In this document: positions 25,416 through 33,760 of the stretch, piece by piece
Layout of the letters: each line of letters starts with the position of its first letter
Position numbering within the stretch: the stretch's first letter is position 1
Assembly (NCBI GenBank): GCA_029194725.1
Contig: JARFXQ010000011.1
Span: 62,001-126,000, forward strand
Direction: 5' to 3'
Origin: Nitrospira sp.
GTDB taxonomy: Bacteria; Nitrospirota; Nitrospiria; Nitrospirales; Nitrospiraceae
DNA length: 64,000 bases
The notes under the pieces: generated by a model
The model's database searches: none
What the model was told of the DNA's origin: nothing
What the model saw: only the letters and a program-made list of their open reading frames with translations
Made by a program: the position numbers and the translations under genes

Positions 25416-26903
25416 ATGTTAAACCGTATCTTCGGCTTGGAGACTGAATACGGGCTCTTGATTCACGAGGATCACCCTGATCATTCACCGACCTGGTTTG
25501 CCCGTAAGATCCGTGACCAGCTGTTCCATGTGCAGCGAAGAGGCGTCCTCGACCTCCACCATCGTGGGCATGACGAGCCTCCCGGCAATGGAGGATTTCT
25601 CGCCAACGCCGGGCGAATCTATTTGGATATGGGGCATTTGGAGTATGCCTCGCCGGAATGTCATTCTCTCACCGATGTCGTGGCGTCTGATCGTGCCGGA
25701 GATCTCCTGCTGCAGCAAGCTCTCGAAGAGCTCGGCTTCTCAGAGCAAGTGTCCTTGATCAAGAACAACATCGACCATGAAACCGACGCGACATTCGGCT
25801 CGCATGAGAACTACCTGGTCTCTCGGCGGTTTCCTTTTTCGAGGCGCGGGTTGGCTCCGCTCGTGACTTTTCTTGTGACCCGGCAGATTTTTACCGGCTC
25901 TGGGCGTGTTGGTTCCGCCGCTCCACAAGATGCCTGGATTCAGACGGATCGGTTGATCGTTCCACGCTCGGCTCTTGGTGCGCACCAGGTATCGGATCTA
26001 TCCTTTCAAATTTCCCAACGGGCCGACTACATCGTGAACGATTTCTTCGAATGGGTGCAACATAATCGGGCGATTGTGAACACGAGAGACGAGCCGTTGG
26101 CTGATCCCAATCAATACCGAAGGATTCATTTACTGCTGGGTGATTCCAACATGGCCGAATATGCGACAGCATTGAAGCTCGGAACCACGGGGCTGGTGCT
26201 GCAGCTCATTGAGGAAGGGCATGCACCTCAGGATTTGGAGATCGACGAGCCAGTGGAAGCGCTCCAAGAGATTTCCCAGGATCAAGAGCGGCGCTGGTTG
26301 GTCCAGTTGCGGTCTCAAAAGACAATGTCGGCTGTGGATATTCAAGCACGGTTCCTTGACTGTGCAGCCCGGCATTGCAAGGGGCAGGATGAAGAAACCG
26401 ATTGGGTGCTTGCCCAATGGGCATCGGTGCTCCATGACCTGGGCGACGATTATCAAAAGCTCGTCGGCCGTGTCGACTGGGCCTCCAAACTGTGGCTATT
26501 GGAATGCTTTCGAGAAGCGGAACATGTCGACTGGGTCGATCCCATGATGAAAAGTTTGGATTTGGAATATCATAATCTGAATCGCCAGAAGGGGTTGTAC
26601 CATGGATTACTGGAAGAGGGGCGTGCGCCTCGTTTGACAACAGACCGCCTCATCCATCTGGCGATGGAAACGGCGCCGAAAAACACGCGTGCCTATGGTC
26701 GTAGTGAGTTGATCAGACATCTCCTGAATGACCCGCCACCCTCAGCGTTGGACCAGCTTCCAGCGCCTGATGGATTGTTCCCTCCCTATGTCATCAACTG
26801 GTCGATTTTCCAAGTGCGCGGTCGTGCACCGTTTCCCATGCCAGATCCGTTCAGGACATATCTGGAGGATGTGCGGACCCACCTGCAAAGCGTGATTGTC
26901 TAG
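25416..26903 (+). CDS. pafA: Modifier (Pup/UBact) ligase PafA
   Basis: Glutamine-synthetase-like ligase that activates the C-terminal Glu of the modifier with ATP and joins it to substrate lysines. Motifs are GLETEYGL at the N-terminus, catalytic Asp71 in RIYLDMGHLEYASPEC, LIKNNIDHETDATFGSHENY, VNTRDEPLADPNQYRRIH and GDSNMAEYATALKLGT. The C-terminus reads MPDPFRTYLEDVRTHLQ, matching the PafA ending around DPFRAVDERV, and the Dop-specific WDY motif is absent; this is why I call it PafA and the gene at 22028 Dop. An insertion of about 17 residues (HHRGHDEPPGNGG region) precedes the active-site strand. Confidence 0.9.
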   Translation: MLNRIFGLETEYGLLIHEDHPDHSPTWFARKIRDQLFHVQRRGVLDLHHRGHDEPPGNGGFLANAGRIYLDMGHLEYASPECHSLTDVVASDRAGDLLLQQALEELGFSEQVSLIKNNIDHETDATFGSHENYLVSRRFPFSRRGLAPLVTFLVTRQIFTGSGRVGSAAPQDAWIQTDRLIVPRSALGAHQVSDLSFQISQRADYIVNDFFEWVQHNRAIVNTRDEPLADPNQYRRIHLLLGDSNMAEYATALKLGTTGLVLQLIEEGHAPQDLEIDEPVEALQEISQDQERRWLVQLRSQKTMSAVDIQARFLDCAARHCKGQDEETDWVLAQWASVLHDLGDDYQKLVGRVDWASKLWLLECFREAEHVDWVDPMMKSLDLEYHNLNRQKGLYHGLLEEGRAPRLTTDRLIHLAMETAPKNTRAYGRSELIRHLLNDPPPSALDQLPAPDGLFPPYVINWSIFQVRGRAPFPMPDPFRTYLEDVRTHLQSVIV

Positions 26904-26947
26904 TCACCCACTTTGTCAGGCATGAGACTGGCCTGAGACAGGGTCTG

Positions 26948-27949
26948 TCATAGCCGCCCCAGTAAAAAGTCCACGATTCGGTTCTCCGCCCAGTACGGAT
27001 CTTCTCCGTTTTGGCCTCGGTGAAAAAACCCGCAATGACCGCCGTAGCGAGGGGCGACCACACGAATGTGACTATGCCGCTGAATCGTCGGTGTGGTGAA
27101 CATCGAGTATGGAATGAACGGATCGTCCTGTGCCGTAATAATGAGTGTGGGAACTGCGATGGCATCGAGCACATGGCGTGCGCCCGCCCGATCGTAGTAA
27201 TCGGCGCCGTTTTGATAGCCTCCATCGAGAGCAGTGTAGCGATCATCGAATTCGCTGATCGTGGCGATCCGATCGAGTTGCGAAAGGTCCCACTTCCCAG
27301 GTAACAGAGCCGCTTTTCTCCGCAGTCTCGATTTCAACCGCGTCAGAAAGTGACGATGGTAAATGAAATTACGAGGCTCCTCCAAGGCACGAGCACACAC
27401 GGTCGGGTTGATGTTCGGACATACCGCAGCGATTCCCGCTAGCGCGGGCTCGGTCCGGCCAAACTCACCGCCCGTTTTCAAGGTCAGATTTCCGCCCATG
27501 GAATATCCGACCAACCATACGTGGTCGAGTCCGTCTCGGTGAGCGAGTTCATTGAGAATCGCGCGGTAATCTCCGCTCAATCCGCTGTTATAAAGCGTCG
27601 TGGAGAGATGTTCCGTGCCGCCACACGTACGCTGATTCATGCGAATGACGTTAAATCCTGTACGATAGGCCTTTGCGGCAATGCCGCGCATGTATCGAGA
27701 TTCACTGCAGCCCTCAAGGCCGTGAACCAGCACCACTGTAGGAGACGCCTTGCGATCGTCTTGCCAATGGCAGAATCCCAGAAGCTGTGCATGTGGCTCG
27801 ACGAGAAAACAACGCGACTCCTGAGGCAATCCTGCCAAGGACGTGTCCCGCGGCACGTAGCGAGGAACGAGGGTCATGAGATGAGCGTTCCGGAGAGGTA
27901 ACGACGGCCGGAACGACGAAGCGATATCGGCGATCATGTCATCGTTCAT
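26948..27949 (-). CDS. YheT-family alpha/beta hydrolase
   Basis: Soluble esterase or lipase-like enzyme. The N-terminus SFRPSLPLRNAHLMTLVP is typical of the YheT family. Catalytic residues are visible: nucleophile Ser in LVGYSMGGNLTL, Asp in TAQDDPFIPY and His in RYGGHCGFF. VVLVHGLEGCSESRYMRG supplies the oxyanion region. I chose ATG 27949 (NDDMIADIASSF) over 28000. It faces pafA tail to tail and is not part of the proteasome operon. Substrate unknown. Confidence 0.85.
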   Translation of the reverse strand: MNDDMIADIASSFRPSLPLRNAHLMTLVPRYVPRDTSLAGLPQESRCFLVEPHAQLLGFCHWQDDRKASPTVVLVHGLEGCSESRYMRGIAAKAYRTGFNVIRMNQRTCGGTEHLSTTLYNSGLSGDYRAILNELAHRDGLDHVWLVGYSMGGNLTLKTGGEFGRTEPALAGIAAVCPNINPTVCARALEEPRNFIYHRHFLTRLKSRLRRKAALLPGKWDLSQLDRIATISEFDDRYTALDGGYQNGADYYDRAGARHVLDAIAVPTLIITAQDDPFIPYSMFTTPTIQRHSHIRVVAPRYGGHCGFFHRGQNGEDPYWAENRIVDFLLGRL

Positions 27950-28064
27950 GGTGTACAATGTGCCCTTCTGTGATGAGGCCCTTTGAAGCTGGCTCCCCAC
28001 GTCGGCTCAAGACGCCAACGACGAAACCATATCAAAGCGATTCTGTATTTTAAATGGAGGAATC

Positions 28065-28712
28065 ATGCTGACGGCCATCGGGGATGTCATGAGACGTTGT
28101 TATGAGCTAGGTTGGATCACGACGAGAGACGGCAATATCAGTATGAGGAAGCGGGAAGGGAAATATCTGTACATCACTCCATCCGGTTGGCGCAAGACGA
28201 TCGTTCACCCTGAGCATGTCGTCAGGCTGGAGATCATCACTGATCCGCTGACCGGTCGGCTGGTCCCCAACATAAGAGATGGACAAAAACCATCCGGAGA
28301 ACTCTGGATGCACTGGAATCTGCAACGTGACTCCAAGCGGACACGTACCGTCGTTCATGTCCATGCGACACACGTTGTGGCAGCCGTCTATGCGGGGATC
28401 GACTTGCAGGCAATCAGCTCGGAGTTTCCGGAAATCGCTCGCTACACCAGAGTAGGGCCCACAGTCCCAGCGCTGCCGGCGTTGTCTCGTGATCTGGCCG
28501 ATGCAACGTCGGACTGCTTAGGTCTTGGAAAAGATGGCACGCTCGAGTTCGATATTGTGGGACAGGCAAATCACGGAGTCTGTTCGGTCGCCATGGATCC
28601 CTGGGCGGCTTACGAGCATATTGAACGACTGGATCATGTATGTGAGATCGTGCTGAAGAGCGGAGTGGGCGCTCGGACGATCAATAATCGGTTGGTTTCA
28701 GTGACAGCATAG
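28065..28712 (+). CDS. Class II aldolase/adducin family protein
   Basis: Zn-dependent sugar-phosphate aldolase or dehydratase-like protein. The family motif DGNISMR near residue 22, ITPSGW at ~36, the metal ligands in VVHVHATHVVAAVYAG and a third His near NHGVCSV are present. Ribosome site GGAGGA precedes the ATG. 215 aa fits fuculose-phosphate-aldolase-like proteins, but the catalytic specificity (aldolase, epimerase, or methylthioribulose-phosphate dehydratase) cannot be settled. It diverges from the hydrolase gene. Confidence 0.75.
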   Translation: MLTAIGDVMRRCYELGWITTRDGNISMRKREGKYLYITPSGWRKTIVHPEHVVRLEIITDPLTGRLVPNIRDGQKPSGELWMHWNLQRDSKRTRTVVHVHATHVVAAVYAGIDLQAISSEFPEIARYTRVGPTVPALPALSRDLADATSDCLGLGKDGTLEFDIVGQANHGVCSVAMDPWAAYEHIERLDHVCEIVLKSGVGARTINNRLVSVTA

Positions 28713-29037
28713 GAGGTGGTCTAGAATGAGGAGGCTGGGACACTAGCGACGACTCTCGATGGAATCATATACGAATCTGACTATTCGTTCTGATGGCGGT
28801 CAAGTCGGTCCTTCCCCTCTTGGCTGTGTTGAGAGTGTGTGTAGAGCGAACCCCTTCCTTTTCACAGCTAGAGGGGAGGGCTTCCTCGAAATCAAGCCAC
28901 CTAGGGAAATTGTTGCGAGCGAGATCAGACCGGGCTTCGGTATCCGAACGCTTGAAGCGGCTGCGGAACCACGTCAAGCTCAGCCGTGAACAGCTTGATA
29001 AGGATACGAAATGGAGAGCTGTATAGGAGAAAGGTAG
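28713..29037. other. Gene-poor region with one doubtful small frame
   Basis: A 77-codon frame at 28793-29026 (basic, helical, with SERLKRLRNHVKLSREQL) could be a small protein, but it has no clear ribosome site and no recognisable family. Otherwise nothing is visible between the aldolase-family gene and the tRNA. Confidence 0.35.
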
Positions 29038-29113
29038 TGGCTCCCCGGGCAGGACTCGAACCTGCGACCAGCCGGTTAACAGCCGGCTGCTCTACCAACT
29101 GAGCTACCGGGGA
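29038..29113 (-). tRNA. tRNA-Asn (GTT)
   Basis: On the minus strand the cloverleaf starts TCCCCGG at 29113, has a D arm GCTCAGTTGGTAGAGC, an anticodon stem GCCGG/CCGGC enclosing CTGTTAA (anticodon GTT), T arm CGCAGGTTCGAGTCCTGC, and closes with CCGGGGA plus G and an encoded CCA (29038-29040). Confidence 0.96.
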
Positions 29114-29176
29114 ACAAGGATTTCTGTAAAAGAGGGAGGCATTCTAGCAAAACTCTTCGACGAATAGGGAGATTTT

Positions 29177-29446
29177 TTAGACGTCGAAATCTTCGGTTTC
29201 GTCTTCGTCGGAGGAGGCGTCGGTGTTGCCTTCCGCTAAGGCGGCGTAATGTTTGGCCCACGTTAGGTAGAGGTTGCCACTATCGCGCATGGTGTCGGCG
29301 GCCTTGACGAGCTTCTCGACGAGCTCGGGATCTTTACCCGTGGCCTGGATGACCGCTGCCCGTTGCTCAAGAGCCTTTGGGTATTCGCCGATCAGGGCGG
29401 CGATTTCTCGGAGCAGTTCCTCGATGACGTTGTCTTCATTCTCCAT
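29177..29446 (-). CDS. Small acidic hypothetical protein
   Basis: Function unknown. The start at 29446 follows GAGGACCTT, a good ribosome site; the longer frame to 29470 runs into the terminator hairpin. The 89 residues form a helical body (IEELLREIAALIGEYPKALE and ELVEKLVKAADTMRDS) with a very acidic tail (SSDEDETEDFDV). No membrane segment. It lies just beyond the terminator of the oxidoreductase operon and so needs read-through or its own promoter. Confidence 0.6.
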   Translation of the reverse strand: MENEDNVIEELLREIAALIGEYPKALEQRAAVIQATGKDPELVEKLVKAADTMRDSGNLYLTWAKHYAALAEGNTDASSDEDETEDFDV

Positions 29447-29466
29447 AAGGTCCTCGTTGACTGCCA

Positions 29467-29499
29467 ACAAAAAACCCCATAGCGTTGGCGCTATGGGGT
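29467..29499 (-). terminator. Rho-independent terminator of the oxidoreductase operon
   Basis: On the minus strand CCCCATAGCG (29498-29489), loop CCAA, CGCTATGGGG (29484-29475) and then T(6) form a perfect 10-bp hairpin followed by a T-run. It lies 24 bases after the last subunit gene. Confidence 0.95.
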
Positions 29500-29522
29500 C
29501 TTGTCATTCAAACCGAATCCGG

Positions 29523-29801
29523 TCAACCTTGATAGGCTTGCCCCAAAGCAGCGGATTCTCCCTTTTTCGACATGAGCTGACCGCTTGCGCTGACAGCTTG
29601 CATCACGATCGCTTCATGTTTGGCGGCGTTGCAGACGACCACACATAGTTCGCAGCCTTTGCAACGGTCGATGAACACTTCAGCCACCATCTTGGTCGTG
29701 TTCAAGTCCAAACAATTAGCCTCCGGACAGTACATGATGCACAGCCGACAACCTTTCTTGGCCGTACATTTCTCATCGATGACTTGTGCGACATTATACA
29801 T
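29523..29801 (-). CDS. 2-oxoacid:ferredoxin oxidoreductase, delta (ferredoxin-like) subunit
   Basis: Carries two [4Fe-4S] clusters that take electrons from the TPP site to ferredoxin. Cys motifs are CTAKKGCRLCIMYCPEANC and CKGCELCVVVC, both complete apart from small spacing differences in the first. I place the start at 29801 (YNVAQVIDEKC); an extension to 29876 would overlap the gamma gene. It is the last gene of a five-gene operon. Confidence 0.85.
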   Translation of the reverse strand: MYNVAQVIDEKCTAKKGCRLCIMYCPEANCLDLNTTKMVAEVFIDRCKGCELCVVVCNAAKHEAIVMQAVSASGQLMSKKGESAALGQAYQG

Positions 29802-29818
29802 GTAAGGTGATCCTTCTC

Positions 29819-30526
29819 TTACGCAGCGACGGCCGGATTGCCGACCCGCAATTCGATCTTGTTCTTTTCCGCCCACTCGCTGGCGATATCATAAGCACGT
29901 TTGACGGTTGCCAAATTCTTTGCCAGAAGCATTTCCTTCTTCGCGAACTTTTTCTTGATAGCTTCGTCCAGAGAGGCGGTACCGCCCGAGGCGACGAACT
30001 TCTTCCCGAATCGTTCCTGGAGCGCGCCATCTAAGGCTTCCATCGATACGCATTTGGTGATACCGGCGACGGAACCGATCATGGTCATGTTCGTCGACAG
30101 CTCCGTTCCGGCTATTTCAATCGCGATCTGTGTACCTGGAATATAGAATACGGCAACGTTCAAGTCTTCAAGCCGTTGGATATCCTCTTCGGAAAGCAGT
30201 GGAACATCGGAGTTGATGATGACCACGCCGCCGTCCTTGATGCCTGAATAGAACGGCATGGTGTAACTTTTACCCATTGTAATGACCTGTGGATGGAAAA
30301 CCTGGATCACATCCGGAAACACAAGCTCTCCTCGATCATAGATCCGTTCAATGCCGATACGGCAATAGCTCTCTGCCGGAGCCATGCGTTTCTCAGCACC
30401 AAAAAATGGGTTCGAAATGGAAAACTTTCCATCCCGATTGGCGGCCATGGCCATGACGTGAGCAGCAGTGACGGCACCTTGTCCACCTAACCCTGACATC
30501 CGGATGTTAAGTCGCTTCTTGATCAT
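29819..30526 (-). CDS. 2-oxoacid:ferredoxin oxidoreductase, gamma subunit
   Basis: Gamma domain of the enzyme that makes or breaks pyruvate or 2-oxoglutarate with CoA and ferredoxin. The N-terminus RLNIRMSGLGGQGAVTAAHV is the classic GxGGQG motif of gamma subunits, and FFGAEKRMAPAESYCRI matches the conserved following segment. Start at 30526 is preceded by GGGAGGCC. The C-terminal ~60 residues form a charged helical extension typical of the five-subunit enzymes. Confidence 0.88.
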   Translation of the reverse strand: MIKKRLNIRMSGLGGQGAVTAAHVMAMAANRDGKFSISNPFFGAEKRMAPAESYCRIGIERIYDRGELVFPDVIQVFHPQVITMGKSYTMPFYSGIKDGGVVIINSDVPLLSEEDIQRLEDLNVAVFYIPGTQIAIEIAGTELSTNMTMIGSVAGITKCVSMEALDGALQERFGKKFVASGGTASLDEAIKKKFAKKEMLLAKNLATVKRAYDIASEWAEKNKIELRVGNPAVAA

Positions 30527-30541
30527 GAATGGCCTCCCGGT

Positions 30542-31453
30542 CTAATTGGCTTGTGCCTGTGCGGCCAACTGCTTAGCGGCTGCCTTCCGTTCCTTGTCCT
30601 TGGCAGCTAGTTCAGCCAACAGCTGCTTCGCTGGATCGCTGATGTATTCCTTGTACGCGAACCGCTCAGTCGGCTTTTCAGAATCACGCATTTCTTGTAG
30701 GCCTTCCATGCTGTTCTTGCCGATTTCGAGAATACATGGAGTGTAGAGCTGGAGATAGGTCGGGCCGATTTCTCGAGCAATATGTACGGCGTTGCGGATA
30801 ACCTTCTCGACCAGTGACGGTTTGCTGACCGTGCAGTTCACTACATAGTGACAACCGGACTCACGGGCTATCTCCGGCAAGCGCACCTTATCGAACAACT
30901 TCCCGACCGGCGCCATTTTAGCGACGAAGCCTTTCTGCATGAGCCCGCTCTCCTGCCCCCCGGTGTTGGCATAGAGTTCGTTGTCGAAGCAGATGGTGGT
31001 GAATTTCTCCTGTCGGAACCAAGCCTGCAACGTCATATCCAGACCGATGTCGACGGTCGCACCATCACCGGCGAGGACGACGACGTCTTTTACACGGCCG
31101 GGGAATCGGACGCTGAGGGCACGTTTAAGACCCGATGCGATCGCGTTTTGGTTTCCAAACAACGAGTGAATGTTGTGGACGGCAACCATTGGAAACACCA
31201 GACTGGTACAGCCGGTCGAGCCGACCATGACCGTATCCTCTGGATTGGGGAGGGAGGCCAATATATAGCGGAAGGCCATGGACTCGGGGCAACCCGCGCA
31301 GAGCGAATGCTGTTCAATCAGTTCCTTAGATGTCCCGATGTCTTTCCACCCTCGGTCATCCTTGCCGTAGGTAGCACTTTTCACGAGGTCCTGATAATCA
31401 GACGGCATGATGTCGTATAGGGCTTCGGATATTTGAATGCGTTCCTTGCTCAT
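30542..31453 (-). CDS. 2-oxoacid:ferredoxin oxidoreductase, beta (TPP-binding) subunit
   Basis: Holds thiamine pyrophosphate and one [4Fe-4S] cluster. The TPP motif runs AGDGATVDIGLDMTLQAW to CFDNELYANTGGQ; cysteine ligands include CAGCPES near residue 53. It begins after GAGGAGGCC and is 303 aa, within the usual range. In the reductive TCA cycle this subunit does the carboxylation chemistry. Whether the substrate is pyruvate or 2-oxoglutarate cannot be read from the sequence by eye. Confidence 0.9.
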   Translation of the reverse strand: MSKERIQISEALYDIMPSDYQDLVKSATYGKDDRGWKDIGTSKELIEQHSLCAGCPESMAFRYILASLPNPEDTVMVGSTGCTSLVFPMVAVHNIHSLFGNQNAIASGLKRALSVRFPGRVKDVVVLAGDGATVDIGLDMTLQAWFRQEKFTTICFDNELYANTGGQESGLMQKGFVAKMAPVGKLFDKVRLPEIARESGCHYVVNCTVSKPSLVEKVIRNAVHIAREIGPTYLQLYTPCILEIGKNSMEGLQEMRDSEKPTERFAYKEYISDPAKQLLAELAAKDKERKAAAKQLAAQAQAN

Positions 31454-31509
31454 ATATAGGCCTCCTCGGTGTCGCTCGTCATAGTGGATAGATTCGCAGT
31501 CAATGTGAT

Positions 31510-32721
31510 TCAGCTTCCACGACCAGCCAGGGAGAAGGTCTTCATCCCAAGGGCTGTTTTAATTTCAGATACGATGATCTCCGGTGGCATCGTCATACCT
31601 CCGCAAACATGTGGACCAGCATGTACGCGGTGGTGGTTTGGGACCGTAGCCCTGATTTCCTTGGCCAGCCAGCCGGTCACGTTGAATTCCGGCACAAAAA
31701 TGTGCTTTGCGTTCTTCGTGGCCTCACGAATCTCTTCCTCCGGCCAGGGGCGGATGGTTTTTACCTTCACAAGACCGCAGCGGACGCCTTCGTCTTCCAA
31801 CATTCGGATCGCCTCCCGACCCTGGGAGACGGCTGTGCCTGATGCTACGATCATGATGTCTGCGTCAGTATTTTCAGTGTCGATGAGGCCGTTCAACCAG
31901 TGAATTGAGTGCTTACGGGAGCGTTCGACAGCGGCCCAAATCTCTTGTTGCCAGCTGGCGTGAGTTGCGTAGCTGATATAGTTGCTCTTCATGACAAATG
32001 GGTCACGCATCATGCGAACGGGCGGGCACTCCATATCCATACAAGGCACGGGAGACCGGTAGGGATCGTAAGGTGGCAGGCACATATCGGCAGGCGTCAG
32101 ATTCACCACGTCTTTCGTGTGAGTAACAAAGAACCCATCGCAACACAGTGCGAGCGGAAGGTGCACCTCCGGCTCTTCTGACACCATGTACCCTTTCAGA
32201 ATCCAATCAAAGAAGTCTTGAGCGGTCTCTGCATGCCACACCAACATGCCGGTGTTCAGCAGATAAGCAATCTCGAGTGTATCGGGCTGAATCGAGAGCG
32301 GTGAGTTGATGCCTCGACAGGTGACAATCATCTGAATCGGCAACCTGGCGCCAGCCCACATGGGAAAGTTCTCCATGGCGCGCATCGTGCCCGGTCCGGC
32401 GGTCGTCGTGAACACACGTGCCCCGCCGAAGGCAGCGCCGGCGCATTGCGACATGACGGCGAACTCACTCTCGCCACGGAAGTAGTCGCCGACATAGCCT
32501 TCTGCGAACAATTCACCGATGAGCGCGGCAGCTTCGCTTTGGGGGGTAATCGGGTATGCGATCATGACGTCACAGGTAGCACGTCGGATGGCTTCTTTGA
32601 TGACCTCGGAGCCTGTAAAAAAGGACGGGGTCCTCGGAGCTTCATTCAACAACTTCCATGGATCGGTATATGTTTGGCCCTTCTTATTCTGTGTGCCAAG
32701 GACGGATTTTATTTCTGCCAT
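31510..32721 (-). CDS. 2-oxoacid:ferredoxin oxidoreductase, alpha subunit
   Basis: Forms the core heterodimer with the beta subunit and contributes to TPP and CoA binding. Conserved features are YPITPQSEAA near residue 56, GESEFAVMSQCAGAAFGGAR, and TTTAGPGTMRAMENF. The C-terminal transketolase-like domain follows (DADIMIVASGTAVSQGREA). Start at 32721 follows GAAAGGAGGC. It is the second gene of the operon, 49 bases after the epsilon-type subunit. Confidence 0.9.
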   Translation of the reverse strand: MAEIKSVLGTQNKKGQTYTDPWKLLNEAPRTPSFFTGSEVIKEAIRRATCDVMIAYPITPQSEAAALIGELFAEGYVGDYFRGESEFAVMSQCAGAAFGGARVFTTTAGPGTMRAMENFPMWAGARLPIQMIVTCRGINSPLSIQPDTLEIAYLLNTGMLVWHAETAQDFFDWILKGYMVSEEPEVHLPLALCCDGFFVTHTKDVVNLTPADMCLPPYDPYRSPVPCMDMECPPVRMMRDPFVMKSNYISYATHASWQQEIWAAVERSRKHSIHWLNGLIDTENTDADIMIVASGTAVSQGREAIRMLEDEGVRCGLVKVKTIRPWPEEEIREATKNAKHIFVPEFNVTGWLAKEIRATVPNHHRVHAGPHVCGGMTMPPEIIVSEIKTALGMKTFSLAGRGS

Positions 32722-32770
32722 CGACCCAGCCTCCTTTCAGATCAGACACATGCGAGTTCAATGCAAAGGA

Positions 32771-33406
32771 TCAACTTGAGACGCCATTCTTAGCTGATGC
32801 TAGGCGTGGTTGGACTGTCCCTTTTAATCGTTTGATGGTATCGGCCAACAGCATGATTTTTTCGACGGATGCATCACGGAATGAAAGCATCGCGTCTTCG
32901 TGGCCGGCCTGCGCGCACATGGCGATAGTATAGCAGGATGTTCCGCCACGAATAATTTTCAGTGACAGATTAGCCTGGTGACAATGGACGCCTATAAATA
33001 CGCAGCAGTCGATTTTGTTGTGCCAGATCGTCAAATTTGGATGATTCGGGTTGATCTCGATTTCGGGGTTGATCTTTGGATACTTGGGGCGGTAGTCGGG
33101 CATTGGAATCAACATCGGCTTTTGGTTCGGCTGAACCGATTCCTTGAGCGTGTTAAAAAGATGTCGAATCGCCGTTGCTTTCTTTGCGGCTTTTTCGTTC
33201 CATGCCCAAAGCACCAAGGGCCCGGGGAAGATGGTCGGTACTTTTGCCATTAAGAACTGGCGCGCCGCCTCTTCGTAGGCCTTTTCTTCCGAGGTGATCA
33301 CGCCATTGATATGGGCTTCTCCTGGATTCGGCAGTCGAATCCCCATGCTTGCAGCAGCTGGAGGGAGAAAGTGTTCCGGTCCTGGGAGCACACGATAGTC
33401 ACTCAT
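32771..33406 (-). CDS. 2-oxoacid:ferredoxin oxidoreductase, epsilon-type subunit
   Basis: First gene of the operon. Its product matches the extra subunit found in five-subunit 2-oxoacid oxidoreductases of Hydrogenobacter and Nitrospira (sometimes labelled CO dehydrogenase beta-like in databases). Visible traits are the Pro-rich N-terminus (SDYRVLPGPEHFLPPAAASM), IFPGPLVLWAWNEKAAKKA and CVFIGVHCHQANLSLKIIRG. No cluster motif is complete. The ATG at 33406 is preferred to GTG 33409. Its exact role in the complex is unknown to me. Confidence 0.75.
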   Translation of the reverse strand: MSDYRVLPGPEHFLPPAAASMGIRLPNPGEAHINGVITSEEKAYEEAARQFLMAKVPTIFPGPLVLWAWNEKAAKKATAIRHLFNTLKESVQPNQKPMLIPMPDYRPKYPKINPEIEINPNHPNLTIWHNKIDCCVFIGVHCHQANLSLKIIRGGTSCYTIAMCAQAGHEDAMLSFRDASVEKIMLLADTIKRLKGTVQPRLASAKNGVSS

Positions 33407-33409
33407 CAC

Positions 33410-33760
33410 AACCTACACTCCGGGGGAAATTTGGTTGATAAAAGAACGGTGGCTTTTCACTTACTTGATCCTCTGAGCCACTCTAAGCCGTTACCCTGCT
33501 CTTGTTCAAGATCACAGAAGGCCTACGCCAAGGAGCTTTCGGGCCATTATTAACGATGCGCTTAGGACCTTTGTCCTCACCCTGCGTCTCGGCGGCAGAT
33601 GGTCAAACTCGACTGGAAAGCCCGGTCGATTATAATTGTCGATCGTTTTGATTGTCAATTGAGTGATGCGGTCAATGATACGTGATCCAGCAGAAGTTGA
33701 GCAGCATGAGGCGTGAGGAACTCAGCCGAAATCAACGGGCGAGCGTGGTGAGAGATGTTG
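33410..33760. other. Promoter-bearing intergenic region
   Basis: Gap before the five-subunit operon (both neighbours run minus). It includes an AT-rich patch around 33625-33660 with repeated GATTATAATTGTC-like and GATTGTCAATTG sequences that could hold the operon promoter. No ORF or clear operator stands out. Confidence 0.45.

Noticed and set aside
28793-29026. 77-codon basic frame before tRNA-Asn
   Set aside because: Could be real, but without ribosome site, motif or conserved neighbour I cannot support it as a gene.
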